DNA of 64,000 bases, taken from contig NC_135202.1 of the NCBI RefSeq assembly GCF_050948175.1, positions 372,001 through 436,000 of the forward strand. Reading direction: 5' to 3'. Both the position numbers and the translations under genes were made by a program. The notes under the pieces were generated by a model. That model did not search any database. It saw nothing but the letters and a program-made list of their open reading frames with translations, and was not told the DNA's origin. This document shows positions 52,330-64,000 of this stretch, in pieces; position 1 is the stretch's first letter; the number at the start of each line of letters is the position of its first letter. The DNA comes from Xylocopa sonorina. Its lineage: Eukaryota; Arthropoda; Insecta; Hymenoptera; Apidae.

Positions 52330-53164
52330 CAATAGAGTTCAAATGTTTCTTAAAACGAGATATTGCATCTCATATCTATGCTTCATGATAAGATATAATA
52401 TTCATTGCGAAGTGTTATGCTTTTCCTCGTCTACGGTTCAAATGAATGTAAATGCGACACTTCCTTGCAAGGAAATAGCGTTTGCAGATGTCTACGTATC
52501 GTAGCAATGGATTTCTGATGCTTCTTAAAACGCGATATCGCATCTCATTTCTATGTTTTATGGTAAGATATAATATGATTTGCGAAGTGTTACGTATTCC
52601 TCGTCTACACTTCAAATGAATGTAAATGCGACACTTCCTTGCTAGGAAATAGCGTCTGCAGATGTCTACCTATCGTAGCAATAGTGTTCTAATTCTTCTT
52701 AAAACGCGATATCGCATCTCATTTCTATGTTTCATGGTAAGGTATAATATGATTTGCGAAGTGTTGTGCATTCCTCGTCTACGATTCAAATGAAAGTAAA
52801 TGCGACACTTCCTTGCTAGGAAATAGCGTTTGCAGATGTCTACGTATCGATGCAATAGAGTACAAATGTTTCTTAAAACGAGATATTGCATCTCATATCT
52901 ATGTTTCATGATAAGATATAATATTCATTGCGAAGTGTTATGCTTTTCCTCGTCTACGGTTCAAATGAATGTAAACGCGACACTTCCTTGCAAGGAAATA
53001 GCGTTTGCAGATGTCTACGTATCGAAGCAATAGAGTTCAAATGCTTCTTAAAACGAGATATTGCATCTCATATCTATGTTTCATGATAAGATATAATATT
53101 CATTGCGAATTATTATGTATTCCTCGTCTAGACTTCAAATGAATGTAAATGCGACACTTCCTTG
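52330..53164. repeat. 0.84-kb segment, copy at 58,565-59,399
   Basis: Offset is 6,235 bp, 36 monomers less 29 bp. The deficit matches a 33-bp deletion plus four 1-base insertions lying between the copies. Both copies contain two tatgcttttcc units (52,419 and 52,942; 58,654 and 59,177), gttctaattcttc, gtaaggtataat, and gagtacaaatg. The copy abuts the start of the second 5,539-bp unit. Confidence 0.88.
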
Positions 53165-53827
53165 CCAGGAAATAGCGTCTGCAGATGTCTAGGTATCGTA
53201 GCAATAGAGTTCTAATGCTTCTTAAAACGCGATATCGCATCTCATTTCTATGTTTCATGGTAAGATGTAATATGATTTGCGAAGTGTTATGTATTCCTCG
53301 TCTACATTTCAAGTGAATGTAAATGCGACACTTCCTCGCTAGGAAATAGTGTTTGCAGATGTCTACGTATCGTAGCAATAGATTTCTAATGCTTTTTAAA
53401 ACGCGATATCGCATCTCATTTCTATGCTCAATGGTAAGATATAATATGATTTGCGAAGTGTTATGTATTCCTCGTCTACACCTCAAATGAATGTAAATGC
53501 GACACTTCCTTGCAGGGAAATAGCGTTTGCAGATGCCTACGTATCGAAGCATTAGAGTTCAAATGCTTCCTAAAACGAGATATTGCATCTCATATCTATG
53601 TTTCATGATAAGATATAATATTCATTGCGAAGTGTTATGCATTCCTCGTCTACGATCCAAATGAATGTAAATGCGACACTTCCTTGCAAGGAAGTAGCGT
53701 TTGCAGATGTCTACGTATCGAAGCAATAGTGTTCTAAAGCTTCTTAAATCGCGATATCGCATCTCATTTCTATGTTTCATGGTAAGATATAATATGATTT
53801 GCGAAGTATCACGTATTCCCCGTCTAC

Positions 53828-56800
53828 ACTTCAAATGAATGTAAATGCGACACTTCCTTGCAAGGAAATAGCGTTTGCAGATGTCTACGTATCGTAGCAA
53901 TAGAGTTCTAATGCTTCTTAAAACGCGATATCGCATCTCATTTCTATGTTTCATGGTAAGATATAATATGATTTGCGAAGTGTTATGTATTCCTCGTCTA
54001 CACTTCAAATGAATGTAAATGCGACACTCGCTCGCTAGGAAATAGCGTTTGCAGATGTCTACGTATCGTAGCAATAGAGTTCTAATGCTTCTTAAAACGC
54101 GATATCGCATCTCCTTTCTATATTTCATGGTAAGATATAATATGATTTGCGAAGTGTTATGTATTCCTCGTCTACACTTCAAATGTATGTAAATGCGACA
54201 CTTCCTTGCAAGGAAATAGCGTTTGCAGATTTCTACGTATCGAAGCAATAGAGTTCAAATGCTTCTTAAAACGCGATATCGCATCTCATTTCTATGTTTC
54301 ATGGTAAGATATAAGATGATTAGCTATGTGTCATGTATTCCTCGTCTACACTTCAAATGAATGTAAATGCGACACTTCCTTCCAAGGAAATAGCGTTTGC
54401 AGATGTCTTCGTATCGTAACAATAGAGTTCCTATGATATTTAAAACGCGATATCGCATCTCATTTCTATGATTCATGGTAAGATATAATATGATTTGCGA
54501 AGTGTTATGTATTCCTCGTCTACATTTCAAATGAATGTGAATGCGATACTTCCTCGCTAGGAAATAGCGTTTGCAGATATCTACGTATCGTAGCAATAGC
54601 TTTCTAATGCTTCCTAAAACGCGATATCGCATCTCATTTCTATGTTTCATGGTAAGATATAACATGATTTGCGAAGTGTCATGTATTCCTCGTCTACACT
54701 TCAAATGAATGTGAATGTGATACTTCCCCGCTAGGAAATAGCGTTTGCAGATGTCTACGTTTCGTAGCAATAGCTTTCTAATGCTTCTTAAAACGCGATA
54801 TCGCATCTCATTTCTATGTTTCATGGTAAGATATAAGATGATTTGCTATGTGTCATGTATTCCTCGTCTACACTTCAAATGAATGTAAATGCGACACTTC
54901 CTTGTTAGGAAATAGCGTCTGCAGATGTCTGGGTATCGTAGCAATAGAGTTCTAATGCTTCTTAAAACGCGATATCGCATCTCATTTCTACGTTTCATGG
55001 TAAGATGTAATATGATTTGCGAAGTGTTATGCATTCCTCGTCTACGATTCAAATGAATGTAAATGCGACACTTCCTTGCAAGGAAGTAGCGTTTGCAGAT
55101 GTCTACGTAGCGTAGCAATAGAGGTCATATGATTCTTAAAACGCGATATCGCATCTCATTTCTATGTTTCATGGTAAGATATAATATGACTTGCGAAGTG
55201 TTATGCTTTTCCTCGTCTACGGTTCAAATGAATGTAAATGCGACACTTCCTTGCAAGGAAATAGCGTTTGCAAATGTCTACCTATCGTAGCAATAGAGTT
55301 CAAATGCTTCTTAAAACGAGATATTGCATCTCATATCTATGTTTCATGATAAGATATAATATTCATTGCTAAGTGTTATGCATTCCTCGTCTACGATTCA
55401 AACGAATGTAAATGCGACACTTCCTTGCAAGGAATGAATTTCTGATGCCTCTTAAAACGCGATATCGCATCTCATTTCTATGTTTAATGGTAAGATATAA
55501 TATGATTTGCGAAGTGTTTTGTATTCCTTGTCTACACTTCAAATGAATGTAAATGCGACACTTTCTTGCAAGGAAATAGCGTTTGCAGATGTCTACGTAT
55601 CGTAGCAATGGATTTCTGTTGCTTCTTAAAACGCGATATCGCATCTCATTTCTATGTTTTATGGTAAGATAATATATGATTTGCGAAGTGTTATGTATTC
55701 CTCGTCTACACTTCAAATGAATGTAAATGCGACACTTCCTTGCAAGGAAATAGCGTTTGCAGATGTCTACGTATCGAAGCAATAGTGTTCAAATGCTTCT
55801 TAAAACGAGATATTGCATCTCATATCTATGCTTCATGATAAGATATAATATTCATTGCGAAGTGTTATGCTTTTCCTCGTCTACGGTTCAAATGAATGTA
55901 AATGCGACACTTCCTTGCAAGGAAATAGCGTTTGCAGATGTCTACGTATCGTAGCAATAGCTTTCTAATGCTTCCTAAAACGCGATATCGCATCTCATTT
56001 CTATGTTTCATGGTAAGATATAACATGAATTGCGAAGTGCTATGTATTCCTCGTCTACACTTCAAATGAATGTAAATGCGACACTTCCTTGCCAGGAAAT
56101 AGCGTCTGCAGATGTCTACGTATCGTAGCAATAGAGTTCTTATAATTCTTAAAACGCGATATCGCATCTCATTTCTATGTTTCATGGTAAGGTATAATAT
56201 GATTTGCGAAGTGTTATGTATTCCTCGCCTACACTTCAAGTGAATGTAAATGCGACACTTCCTTGCAAGGAAATAGCGTTTGCAGATGTCTACGTATCGG
56301 AGCAATAGAGTTCTAATGCTTCTTACAACGCGATATCGCATCTCATTTCTATGTTTCATGGTAAGATATAACATGATTTGCGAAGTGCTATGTATTCCTC
56401 GTCTACACTTCAAATGAATGTAAGTGCGACACTTCCTTGCAAGGAAATAGCGTTTGCAGATGTCTACGTATCGTAACAATAGAGTTCTTATGATTCTTGA
56501 AACGCGATATCGCATCTCATTTCTATGTTTCATGGTAAGATATAATATGACTTGCGAAGTGTTATGTATTCCTCATCTACACTTCAAATGAATGTAAATA
56601 CGACACTTCCTTGCAAGGAAATAGCGTTTGCAAATATCTGCCTATCGTAGCAATAGTATTCTAATGCTTCTTAAAATGCGATATCGCATCTCACTTCTAT
56701 GTTTCATGGTAAGTTATAATATGATTTGCGAAGTGTTATGTATTCCTCGTCCACACTTCAAATGAATGTAAATGCGGCACTTCCTTGCAAGGAAATAGCG

Positions 56801-59366
56801 ATTGCAGATGTCTACCTATCGTAGCAATAGAGTTCTAATGCTTCTTAAAACGCGATATCGCATCTCATTTCTATGTTTCATGGTAAGATATAATATGATT
56901 TGCGAACTGTTATGTATTCCACGTCTACACCTCAAATGAATGTAAATGCGACACTTCCTTGCAGGGAAATAGCGTTTGCAGATGTCTACGTATCGAAGCA
57001 ATAGAGTTCAAATGCTTCTTAGAACGAGATATTGCATCTCATATCTATGTTTCATGATAAGATATAATATTCATTGCGAAGTGTTATGCATTCCTCGTCT
57101 ACGATTCAAATGAAAGTAAATGCGACACTTCCTTGCAAGGAAATAGCGTTTGCAGATGTCTACGTATCGAAGCAATAGTGTTCTAAAGCTTCTTAAATCG
57201 CGATATCGCATCTCATTTCTATGTTTCATGGTAAGATATAATATGATTTGCGAAGTATCACGTATTCCCCGTCTACACTTCAAATGAATGTAAATGCGAC
57301 ACTTCCTTGCAAGGAAATAGCGTTTGCAGATGTCTACGTATCGTAGCAATAGAGTTCTAATGCTTCTTAAAACGCGATATCGCATCTCATTTCTATGTTT
57401 CATGGTAAGATATAATATGATTTGCGAACTGTTATGTATTCCTCGTCTACACCTCAAATGAATGTAAATGCGACACTTCCTTGCAGGGAAATAGCGTTTG
57501 CAGATGTCTACGTATCTAAGCAATAGAGTTCAAATGCTTCTTAAAACGAGATATTGCATCTCATATCTATGTTTCATGATAAGATACAATATTCATTGCG
57601 AAGTGTTATGCATTCCTCGTCTAGGATTCAAATGAATGTAAATGCGACACTTCCTTGCAGGGAAATAGCGTTTGCAGATGTCTACGTATCGAAGCAATAG
57701 AGTTCAAATGCTTCTTAAAACGAGATATTGCATCTCATATCTATGTTTCATGATAAGATATAATATTCATTGCGAAGTGTTATGCATTCCTCGTCTACGA
57801 TTCAAATGAGTGTAAATGCGACACTTCCTTGCAAGGAAATAGCGTTTGCAGATGTCTACGTATCGAAGCAATAGAGTTCTAATGCTTCTTAAAACGAGAT
57901 ATTGCATCTCATATCTATGTTTCATGATAAGATATAATATTCATTGCGAAGTGTTATGCATTCCTCGTCTACGATTCAAATGAATGTAAATGCGACACTT
58001 CCTTGCAAGGAAATAGCGTTTGCAGATGTCTACGTATCGTAGCAATAGAGTTCTTATAATTCTTAAAACGCGATATCGCATCTCATTTCTATGTTTCATG
58101 GTAAGGTATAATATGATTTGCGAAGTGTTATGTATTCCTCGCCTACACTTCAAGTGAATGTAAATGCGACACTTCCTTGCAAGGAAATAGCGTTTGCAGA
58201 TGTCTACGTATCGGAGCAATAGAGTTCTAATGCTTCTTACAACGCGATATCGCATCTCATTTCTATGTTTCATGGTAAGATATAACATGATTTGCGAAGT
58301 GTTATGTATTCCTCGTCTACACTTCAAATGAATGTAAATACGACACTTCCTTGCAAGGAAATAGCGTTTGCAAATATCTGCCTATCGTAGCAATAGTATT
58401 CTAATGCTTCTTAAAATGCGATATCGCATCTCACTTCTATGTTTCATAGTAAGTTATAATATGATTTGCGAAGTGTTATGTATTCCTCGTCCACACTTCA
58501 AATGAATGTAAATGCGGCACTTCCTTGCAAGGAAATAGCGATTGCAGATGTCTACCTATCGTAGCAATAGAGTTCAAATGTTTCTTAAAACGAGATATTG
58601 CATCTCATATCTATGCTTCATGATAAGATATAATATTCATTGCGAAGTGTTATGCTTTTCCTCGTCTACGGTTCAAATGAATGTAAATGCGACACTTCCT
58701 TGCAAGGAAATAGCGTTTGCAGATGTCTACGTATCGTAGCAATGGATTTCTGATGCTTCTTAAAACGCGATATCGCATCTCATTTCTATGTTTTATGGTA
58801 AGATATAATATGATTTGCGAAGTGTTACGTATTCCTCGTCTACACTTCAAATGAATGTAAATGCGACACTTCCTTGCTAGGAAATAGCGTCTGCAGATGT
58901 CTACCTATCGTAGCAATAGTGTTCTAATTCTTCTTAAAATGCGATATCGCATCTCATTTCTATGTTTCATGGTAAGGTATAATATGATTTGCGAAGTGTT
59001 GTGCATTCCTCGTCTACGATTCAAATGAAAGTAAATGCGACACTTCCTTGCTAGGAAATAGCGTTTGCAGATGTCTACGTATCGATGCAATAGAGTACAA
59101 ATGTTTCTTAAAACGAGATATTGCATCTCATATCTATGTTTCATGATAAGATATAATATTCATTGCGAAGTGTTATGCTTTTCCTCGTCTACGGTTCAAA
59201 TGAATGTAAACGCGACACTTCCTTGCAAGGAAATAGCGTTTGCAGATGTCTACGTATCGAAGCAATAGAGTTCAAATGCTTCTTAAAACGAGATATTGCA
59301 TCTCATATCTATGTTTCATGATAAGATATAATATTCATTGCGAATTATTATGTATTCCTCGTCTAG
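53828..59366. repeat. 5,539-bp higher-order unit, copy 1
   Basis: A run of 32 monomers whose length is 32 x 174 less 29 bp, explained by one 33-bp deletion near 55,434 and four 1-base insertions (tatgcttttcc at 55,205, 55,869, 58,654 and 59,177). The next copy starts at about 59,367. In the compared 4.6 kb I noticed about three differences: 54,718 (gtgatac against gcgatac), 56,038 (gctatg against gttatg) and 56,572 (cctcatc against cctcgtc). A precise assignment of the edges is limited by monomer similarity. Confidence 0.93.
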
Positions 59367-62300
59367 ACTTCAAATGAATGTAAATGCGACACTTCCTTGC
59401 AAGGAAATAGCGTTTGCAGATGTCTACGTATCGTAGCAATAGAGTTCTAATGCTTCTTAAAACGCGATATCGCATCTCATTTCTATGTTTCATGGTAAGA
59501 TATAATATGATTTGCGAAGTGTTATGTATTCCTCGTCTACACTTCAAATGAATGTAAATGCGACACTCGCTCGCTAGGAAATAGCGTTTGCAGATGTCTA
59601 CGTATCGTAGCAATAGAGTTCTAATGCTTCTTAAAACGCGATATCGCATCTCCTTTCTATATTTCATGGTAAGATATAATATGATTTGCGAAGTGTTATG
59701 TATTCCTCGTCTACACTTCAAATGTATGTAAATGCGACACTTCCTTGCAAGGAAATAGCGTTTGCAGATTTCTACGTATCGAAGCAATAGAGTTCAAATG
59801 CTTCTTAAAACGCGATATCGCATCTCATTTCTATGTTTCATGGTAAGATATAAGATGATTAGCTATGTGTCATGTATTCCTCGTCTACACTTCAAATGAA
59901 TGTAAATGCGACACTTCCTTCCAAGGAAATAGCGTTTGCAGATGTCTTCGTATCGTAACAATAGAGTTCCTATGATATTTAAAACGCGATATCGCATCTC
60001 ATTTCTATGATTCATGGTAAGATATAATATGATTTGCGAAGTGTTATGTATTCCTCGTCTACATTTCAAATGAATGTGAATGCGATACTTCCTCGCTAGG
60101 AAATAGCGTTTGCAGATATCTACGTATCGTAGCAATAGCTTTCTAATGCTTCCTAAAACGCGATATCGCATCTCATTTCTATGTTTCATGGTAAGATATA
60201 ACATGATTTGCGAAGTGTCATGTATTCCTCGTCTACACTTCAAATGAATGTGAATGCGATACTTCCCCGCTAGGAAATAGCGTTTGCAGATGTCTACGTT
60301 TCGTAGCAATAGCTTTCTAATGCTTCTTAAAACGCGATATCGCATCTCATTTCTATGTTTCATGGTAAGATATAAGATGATTTGCTATGTGTCATGTATT
60401 CCTCGTCTACACTTCAAATGAATGTAAATGCGACACTTCCTTGTTAGGAAATAGCGTCTGCAGATGTCTGGGTATCGTAGCAATAGAGTTCTAATGCTTC
60501 TTAAAACGCGATATCGCATCTCATTTCTACGTTTCATGGTAAGATGTAATATGATTTGCGAAGTGTTATGCATTCCTCGTCTACGATTCAAATGAATGTA
60601 AATGCGACACTTCCTTGCAAGGAAGTAGCGTTTGCAGATGTCTACGTAGCGTAGCAATAGAGGTCATATGATTCTTAAAACGCGATATCGCATCTCATTT
60701 CTATGTTTCATGGTAAGATATAATATGACTTGCGAAGTGTTATGCTTTTCCTCGTCTACGGTTCAAATGAATGTAAATGCGACACTTCCTTGCAAGGAAA
60801 TAGCGTTTGCAAATGTCTACCTATCGTAGCAATAGAGTTCAAATGCTTCTTAAAACGAGATATTGCATCTCATATCTATGTTTCATGATAAGATATAATA
60901 TTCATTGCTAAGTGTTATGCATTCCTCGTCTACGATTCAAACGAATGTAAATGCGACACTTCCTTGCAAGGAATGAATTTCTGATGCCTCTTAAAACGCG
61001 ATATCGCATCTCATTTCTATGTTTAATGGTAAGATATAATATGATTTGCGAAGTGTTTTGTATTCCTTGTCTACACTTCAAATGAATGTAAATGCGACAC
61101 TTTCTTGCAAGGAAATAGCGTTTGCAGATGTCTACGTATCGTAGCAATGGATTTCTGTTGCTTCTTAAAACGCGATATCGCATCTCATTTCTATGTTTTA
61201 TGGTAAGATAATATATGATTTGCGAAGTGTTATGTATTCCTCGTCTACACTTCAAATGAATGTAAATGCGACACTTCCTTGCAAGGAAATAGCGTTTGCA
61301 GATGTCTACGTATCGAAGCAATAGTGTTCAAATGCTTCTTAAAACGAGATATTGCATCTCATATCTATGCTTCATGATAAGATATAATATTCATTGCGAA
61401 GTGTTATGCTTTTCCTCGTCTACGGTTCAAATGAATGTAAATGCGACACTTCCTTGCAAGGAAATAGCGTTTGCAGATGTCTACGTATCGTAGCAATAGC
61501 TTTCTAATGCTTCCTAAAACGCGATATCGCATCTCATTTCTATGTTTCATGGTAAGATATAACATGAATTGCGAAGTGTTATGTATTCCTCGTCTACACT
61601 TCAAATGAATGTAAATGCGACACTTCCTTGCCAGGAAATAGCGTCTGCAGATGTCTACGTATCGTAGCAATAGAGTTCTTATAATTCTTAAAACGCGATA
61701 TCGCATCTCATTTCTATGTTTCATGGTAAGGTATAATATGATTTGCGAAGTGTTATGTATTCCTCGCCTACACTTCAAGTGAATGTAAATGCGACACTTC
61801 CTTGCAAGGAAATAGCGTTTGCAGATGTCTACGTATCGGAGCAATAGAGTTCTAATGCTTCTTACAACGCGATATCGCATCTCATTTCTATGTTTCATGG
61901 TAAGATATAACATGATTTGCGAAGTGCTATGTATTCCTCGTCTACACTTCAAATGAATGTAAGTGCGACACTTCCTTGCAAGGAAATAGCGTTTGCAGAT
62001 GTCTACGTATCGTAACAATAGAGTTCTTATGATTCTTGAAACGCGATATCGCATCTCATTTCTATGTTTCATGGTAAGATATAATATGACTTGCGAAGTG
62101 TTATGTATTCCTCGTCTACACTTCAAATGAATGTAAATACGACACTTCCTTGCAAGGAAATAGCGTTTGCAAATATCTGCCTATCGTAGCAATAGTATTC
62201 TAATGCTTCTTAAAATGCGATATCGCATCTCACTTCTATGTTTCATGGTAAGTTATAATATGATTTGCGAAGTGTTATGTATTCCTCGTCCACACTTCAA

Positions 62301-64000
62301 ATGAATGTAAATGCGGCACTTCCTTGCAAGGAAATAGCGATTGCAGATGTCTACCTATCGTAGCAATAGAGTTCTAATGCTTCTTAAAACGCGATATCGC
62401 ATCTCATTTCTATGTTTCATGGTAAGATATAATATGATTTGCGAACTGTTATGTATTCCACGTCTACACCTCAAATGAATGTAAATGCGACACTTCCTTG
62501 CAGGGAAATAGCGTTTGCAGATGTCTACGTATCGAAGCAATAGAGTTCAAATGCTTCTTAGAACGAGATATTGCATCTCATATCTATGTTTCATGATAAG
62601 ATATAATATTCATTGCGAAGTGTTATGCATTCCTCGTCTACGATTCAAATGAAAGTAAATGCGACACTTCCTTGCAAGGAAATAGCGTTTGCAGATGTCT
62701 ACGTATCGAAGCAATAGTGTTCTAAAGCTTCTTAAATCGCGATATCGCATCTCATTTCTATGTTTCATGGTAAGATATAATATGATTTGCGAAGTATCAC
62801 GTATTCCCCGTCTACACTTCAAATGAATGTAAATGCGACACTTCCTTGCAAGGAAATAGCGTTTGCAGATGTCTACGTATCGTAGCAATAGAGTTCTAAT
62901 GCTTCTTAAAACGCGATATCGCATCTCATTTCTATGTTTCATGGTAAGATATAATATGATTTGCGAACTGTTATGTATTCCTCGTCTACACCTCAAATGA
63001 ATGTAAATGCGACACTTCCTTGCAGGGAAATAGCGTTTGCAGATGTCTACGTATCTAAGCAATAGAGTTCAAATGCTTCTTAAAACGAGATATTGCATCT
63101 CATATCTATGTTTCATGATAAGATACAATATTCATTGCGAAGTGTTATGCATTCCTCGTCTAGGATTCAAATGAATGTAAATGCGACACTTCCTTGCAGG
63201 GAAATAGCGTTTGCAGATGTCTACGTATCGAAGCAATAGAGTTCAAATGCTTCTTAAAACGAGATATTGCATCTCATATCTATGTTTCATGATAAGATAT
63301 AATATTCATTGCGAAGTGTTATGCATTCCTCGTCTACGATTCAAATGAGTGTAAATGCGACACTTCCTTGCAAGGAAATAGCGTTTGCAGATGTCTACGT
63401 ATCGAAGCAATAGAGTTCTAATGCTTCTTAAAACGAGATATTGCATCTCATATCTATGTTTCATGATAAGATATAATATTCATTGCGAAGTGTTATGCAT
63501 TCCTCGTCTACGATTCAAATGAATGTAAATGCGACACTTCCTTGCAAGGAAATAGCGTTTGCAGATGTCTACGTATCGTAGCAATAGAGTTCTTATAATT
63601 CTTAAAACGCGATATCGCATCTCATTTCTATGTTTCATGGTAAGGTATAATATGATTTGCGAAGTGTTATGTATTCCTCGCCTACACTTCAAGTGAATGT
63701 AAATGCGACACTTCCTTGCAAGGAAATAGCGTTTGCAGATGTCTACGTATCGGAGCAATAGAGTTCTAATGCTTCTTACAACGCGATATCGCATCTCATT
63801 TCTATGTTTCATGGTAAGATATAACATGATTTGCGAAGTGTTATGTATTCCTCGTCTACACTTCAAATGAATGTAAATACGACACTTCCTTGCAAGGAAA
63901 TAGCGTTTGCAAATATCTGCCTATCGTAGCAATAGTATTCTAATGCTTCTTAAAATGCGATATCGCATCTCACTTCTATGTTTCATAGTAAGTTATAATA
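59367..64000. repeat. 5,539-bp higher-order unit, copy 2, cut by window end
   Basis: Second copy, in direct tandem, of which 4,634 bp are in the window. The left edge is marked by tctagacttc here against tctacacttc at 53,826. All special marks of copy 1 recur 5,539 bp later, including the 33-bp deletion (about 60,973) and tatgcttttcc (60,744 and 61,408). Whether more copies follow is unknown; the unit may continue as a regular higher-order array beyond the window. Confidence 0.92.

Larger units (their letters stand above)
44000..53827. repeat. Right-hand subfamily region
   Basis: About 56 monomers with variants not seen in the left half: tatgcttttcctcg with one extra base (44,062; 46,848; 47,719; 49,634; 52,419; 52,942), tgcaaatatctgcc (from about 44,302), aggtcatatgat (from about 44,156), ttctaattcttc, and gaagtatcacgtattcccc. 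Duplications include 44,060-44,450 with 47,720-48,110, 49,938-51,039 with 53,768-54,869 (offset 3,830), and 52,330-53,164 with 58,565-59,399 (offset 6,235). A 1-base gain in ataacggcgatatcg lies near 45,741. Only satellite sequence is seen. Confidence 0.82.
1..64000. repeat. 174-bp tandem satellite array filling the window
   Basis: The motif tgcttcttaaaacg recurs at 7, 181 and 355, giving a period of 174 bp, and the same period holds through the last bases. About 368 head-to-tail monomers in one orientation are present, with no interruption seen. The consensus is about 36% GC (31 C and 32 G per unit). Unit length is close to one nucleosome plus linker, as in many centromeric satellites such as the 171-bp human alpha and about 178-bp Arabidopsis repeats; that function is inference, since no flanking sequence or chromatin data are available. 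The array runs off both ends. No unique sequence, transposon, tRNA, rRNA or recognisable gene is seen on either strand. The species cannot be identified from the sequence alone. Confidence 0.98.

Noticed and set aside
34239..61493. Plus-strand open frames of 60 to 76 codons
   Set aside because: Most arise where a +1 insertion (tctacaacttc or tatgcttttcc) lets the frame skip the usual AAATGA stop. They recur with the repeat and overlap the minus-strand frames.
1..64000. Many open frames on the minus strand, 60 to 595 codons, as genes or a repeat-protein family
   Set aside because: All are the same 58-codon period of the satellite. They end at type A units or ctacctatcg variants, many need a TTG start, the array tolerates 1-base indels (for example near 8,630, 28,893, 35,243, 38,010, 38,226), and no known domain is recognised.
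1..64000. CRISPR array
   Set aside because: The full 174-bp unit is repeated without unique spacers, and the sequence has no associated cas-like gene.
1..64000. CENP-B box
   Set aside because: I looked for the TTCG...A..CGGG pattern on both strands. CGGG is rare (as in cgggatattg) and not correctly spaced from TTCG, and no unit fits.
1..64000. Bacterial promoters (TATAAT in agatataatatg) in each unit
   Set aside because: The hexamer is part of an AT-rich satellite tract with no matching -35 element or downstream gene, and the context is eukaryotic.
1..64000. Splice donor-like atggtaagat in type B units
   Set aside because: It is present in almost every B monomer with no convincing acceptor or exon. 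The match is expected from the fixed repeat sequence.
1..64000. Yeast-type replication origin consensus in tttctatgtttc
   Set aside because: Usual units match only about 9 of 11 positions and the best variant (near 50,807) misses one; such matches are expected in AT-rich repeats.
1..64000. Transposable element or other insertion inside the array
   Set aside because: I followed the 174-bp register throughout and found no foreign segment, target-site duplication or terminal repeat. All irregularities are small indels or the 33-bp deletion.

Overview
The whole window is one uninterrupted tandem satellite array. The repeat unit is 174 bp, first measured from the spacing of the motif tgcttcttaaaacg at positions 7, 181 and 355, and it stays in register to base 64,000 apart from scattered small indels. 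About 368 monomers fit in the window, all in the same orientation, and both ends lie inside the array. I see no unique sequence, gene, RNA gene, transposon or CRISPR array. This points to a eukaryotic chromosome, most likely a centromeric, pericentromeric or other heterochromatic block. The consensus is about 36% GC. It carries 9 CpG per 174 bp against about 5.7 expected, so CpG is not depleted. That argues against a heavily CpG-methylated genome and would fit, for example, many insects; the species cannot be named from this sequence.

Two monomer types alternate irregularly. Type B reads cgcgatatcgcatctcattt, then ggtaag, atgatttgcg, and tctacacttc. Type A reads cgagatattgcatctcatat, then gataag, attcattgcg, and tctacgattc. 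The other roughly 75 bp is shared by both. Each monomer carries short dyads: a perfect 14-bp palindrome TTCCTTGCAAGGAA in many copies, GCGATATCGC in type B, and CTACG-tat-CGTAG.

Layout. 1-5,860: mosaic of 4-, 5-, 7- and 11-monomer duplications. 5,860-14,396: a 3.5-kb block and its copy 5,217 bp downstream, the copy lacking one monomer. 14,446-24,042: a 3.16-kb block repeated exactly 37 monomers (6,438 bp) away. 24,043-28,261: patchwork of segments seen elsewhere. 28,262-31,739: two adjacent 1,739-bp (10-monomer) copies with one difference noticed. About 31,740-44,000: more diverged region with few long duplications and its own +1-base variants. 44,000-53,827: a distinct right-hand subfamily. 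53,828-64,000: a 5,539-bp unit followed by a second copy cut by the window end.

Long reading frames exist, up to 595 codons on the minus strand at 8,855-10,642, but they follow from the arithmetic: 174 is 58 x 3, so a frame free of stops in the type B consensus stays open across consecutive B monomers. Type A supplies a TGA, the ctacctatcg variant supplies a TAG, and single-base indels occur freely. I annotate no protein-coding gene.

The most interesting content is evolutionary: nested, very recent segmental amplification by whole-monomer shifts, A/B chimeric monomers, local subfamilies, and dyad symmetry in every unit.
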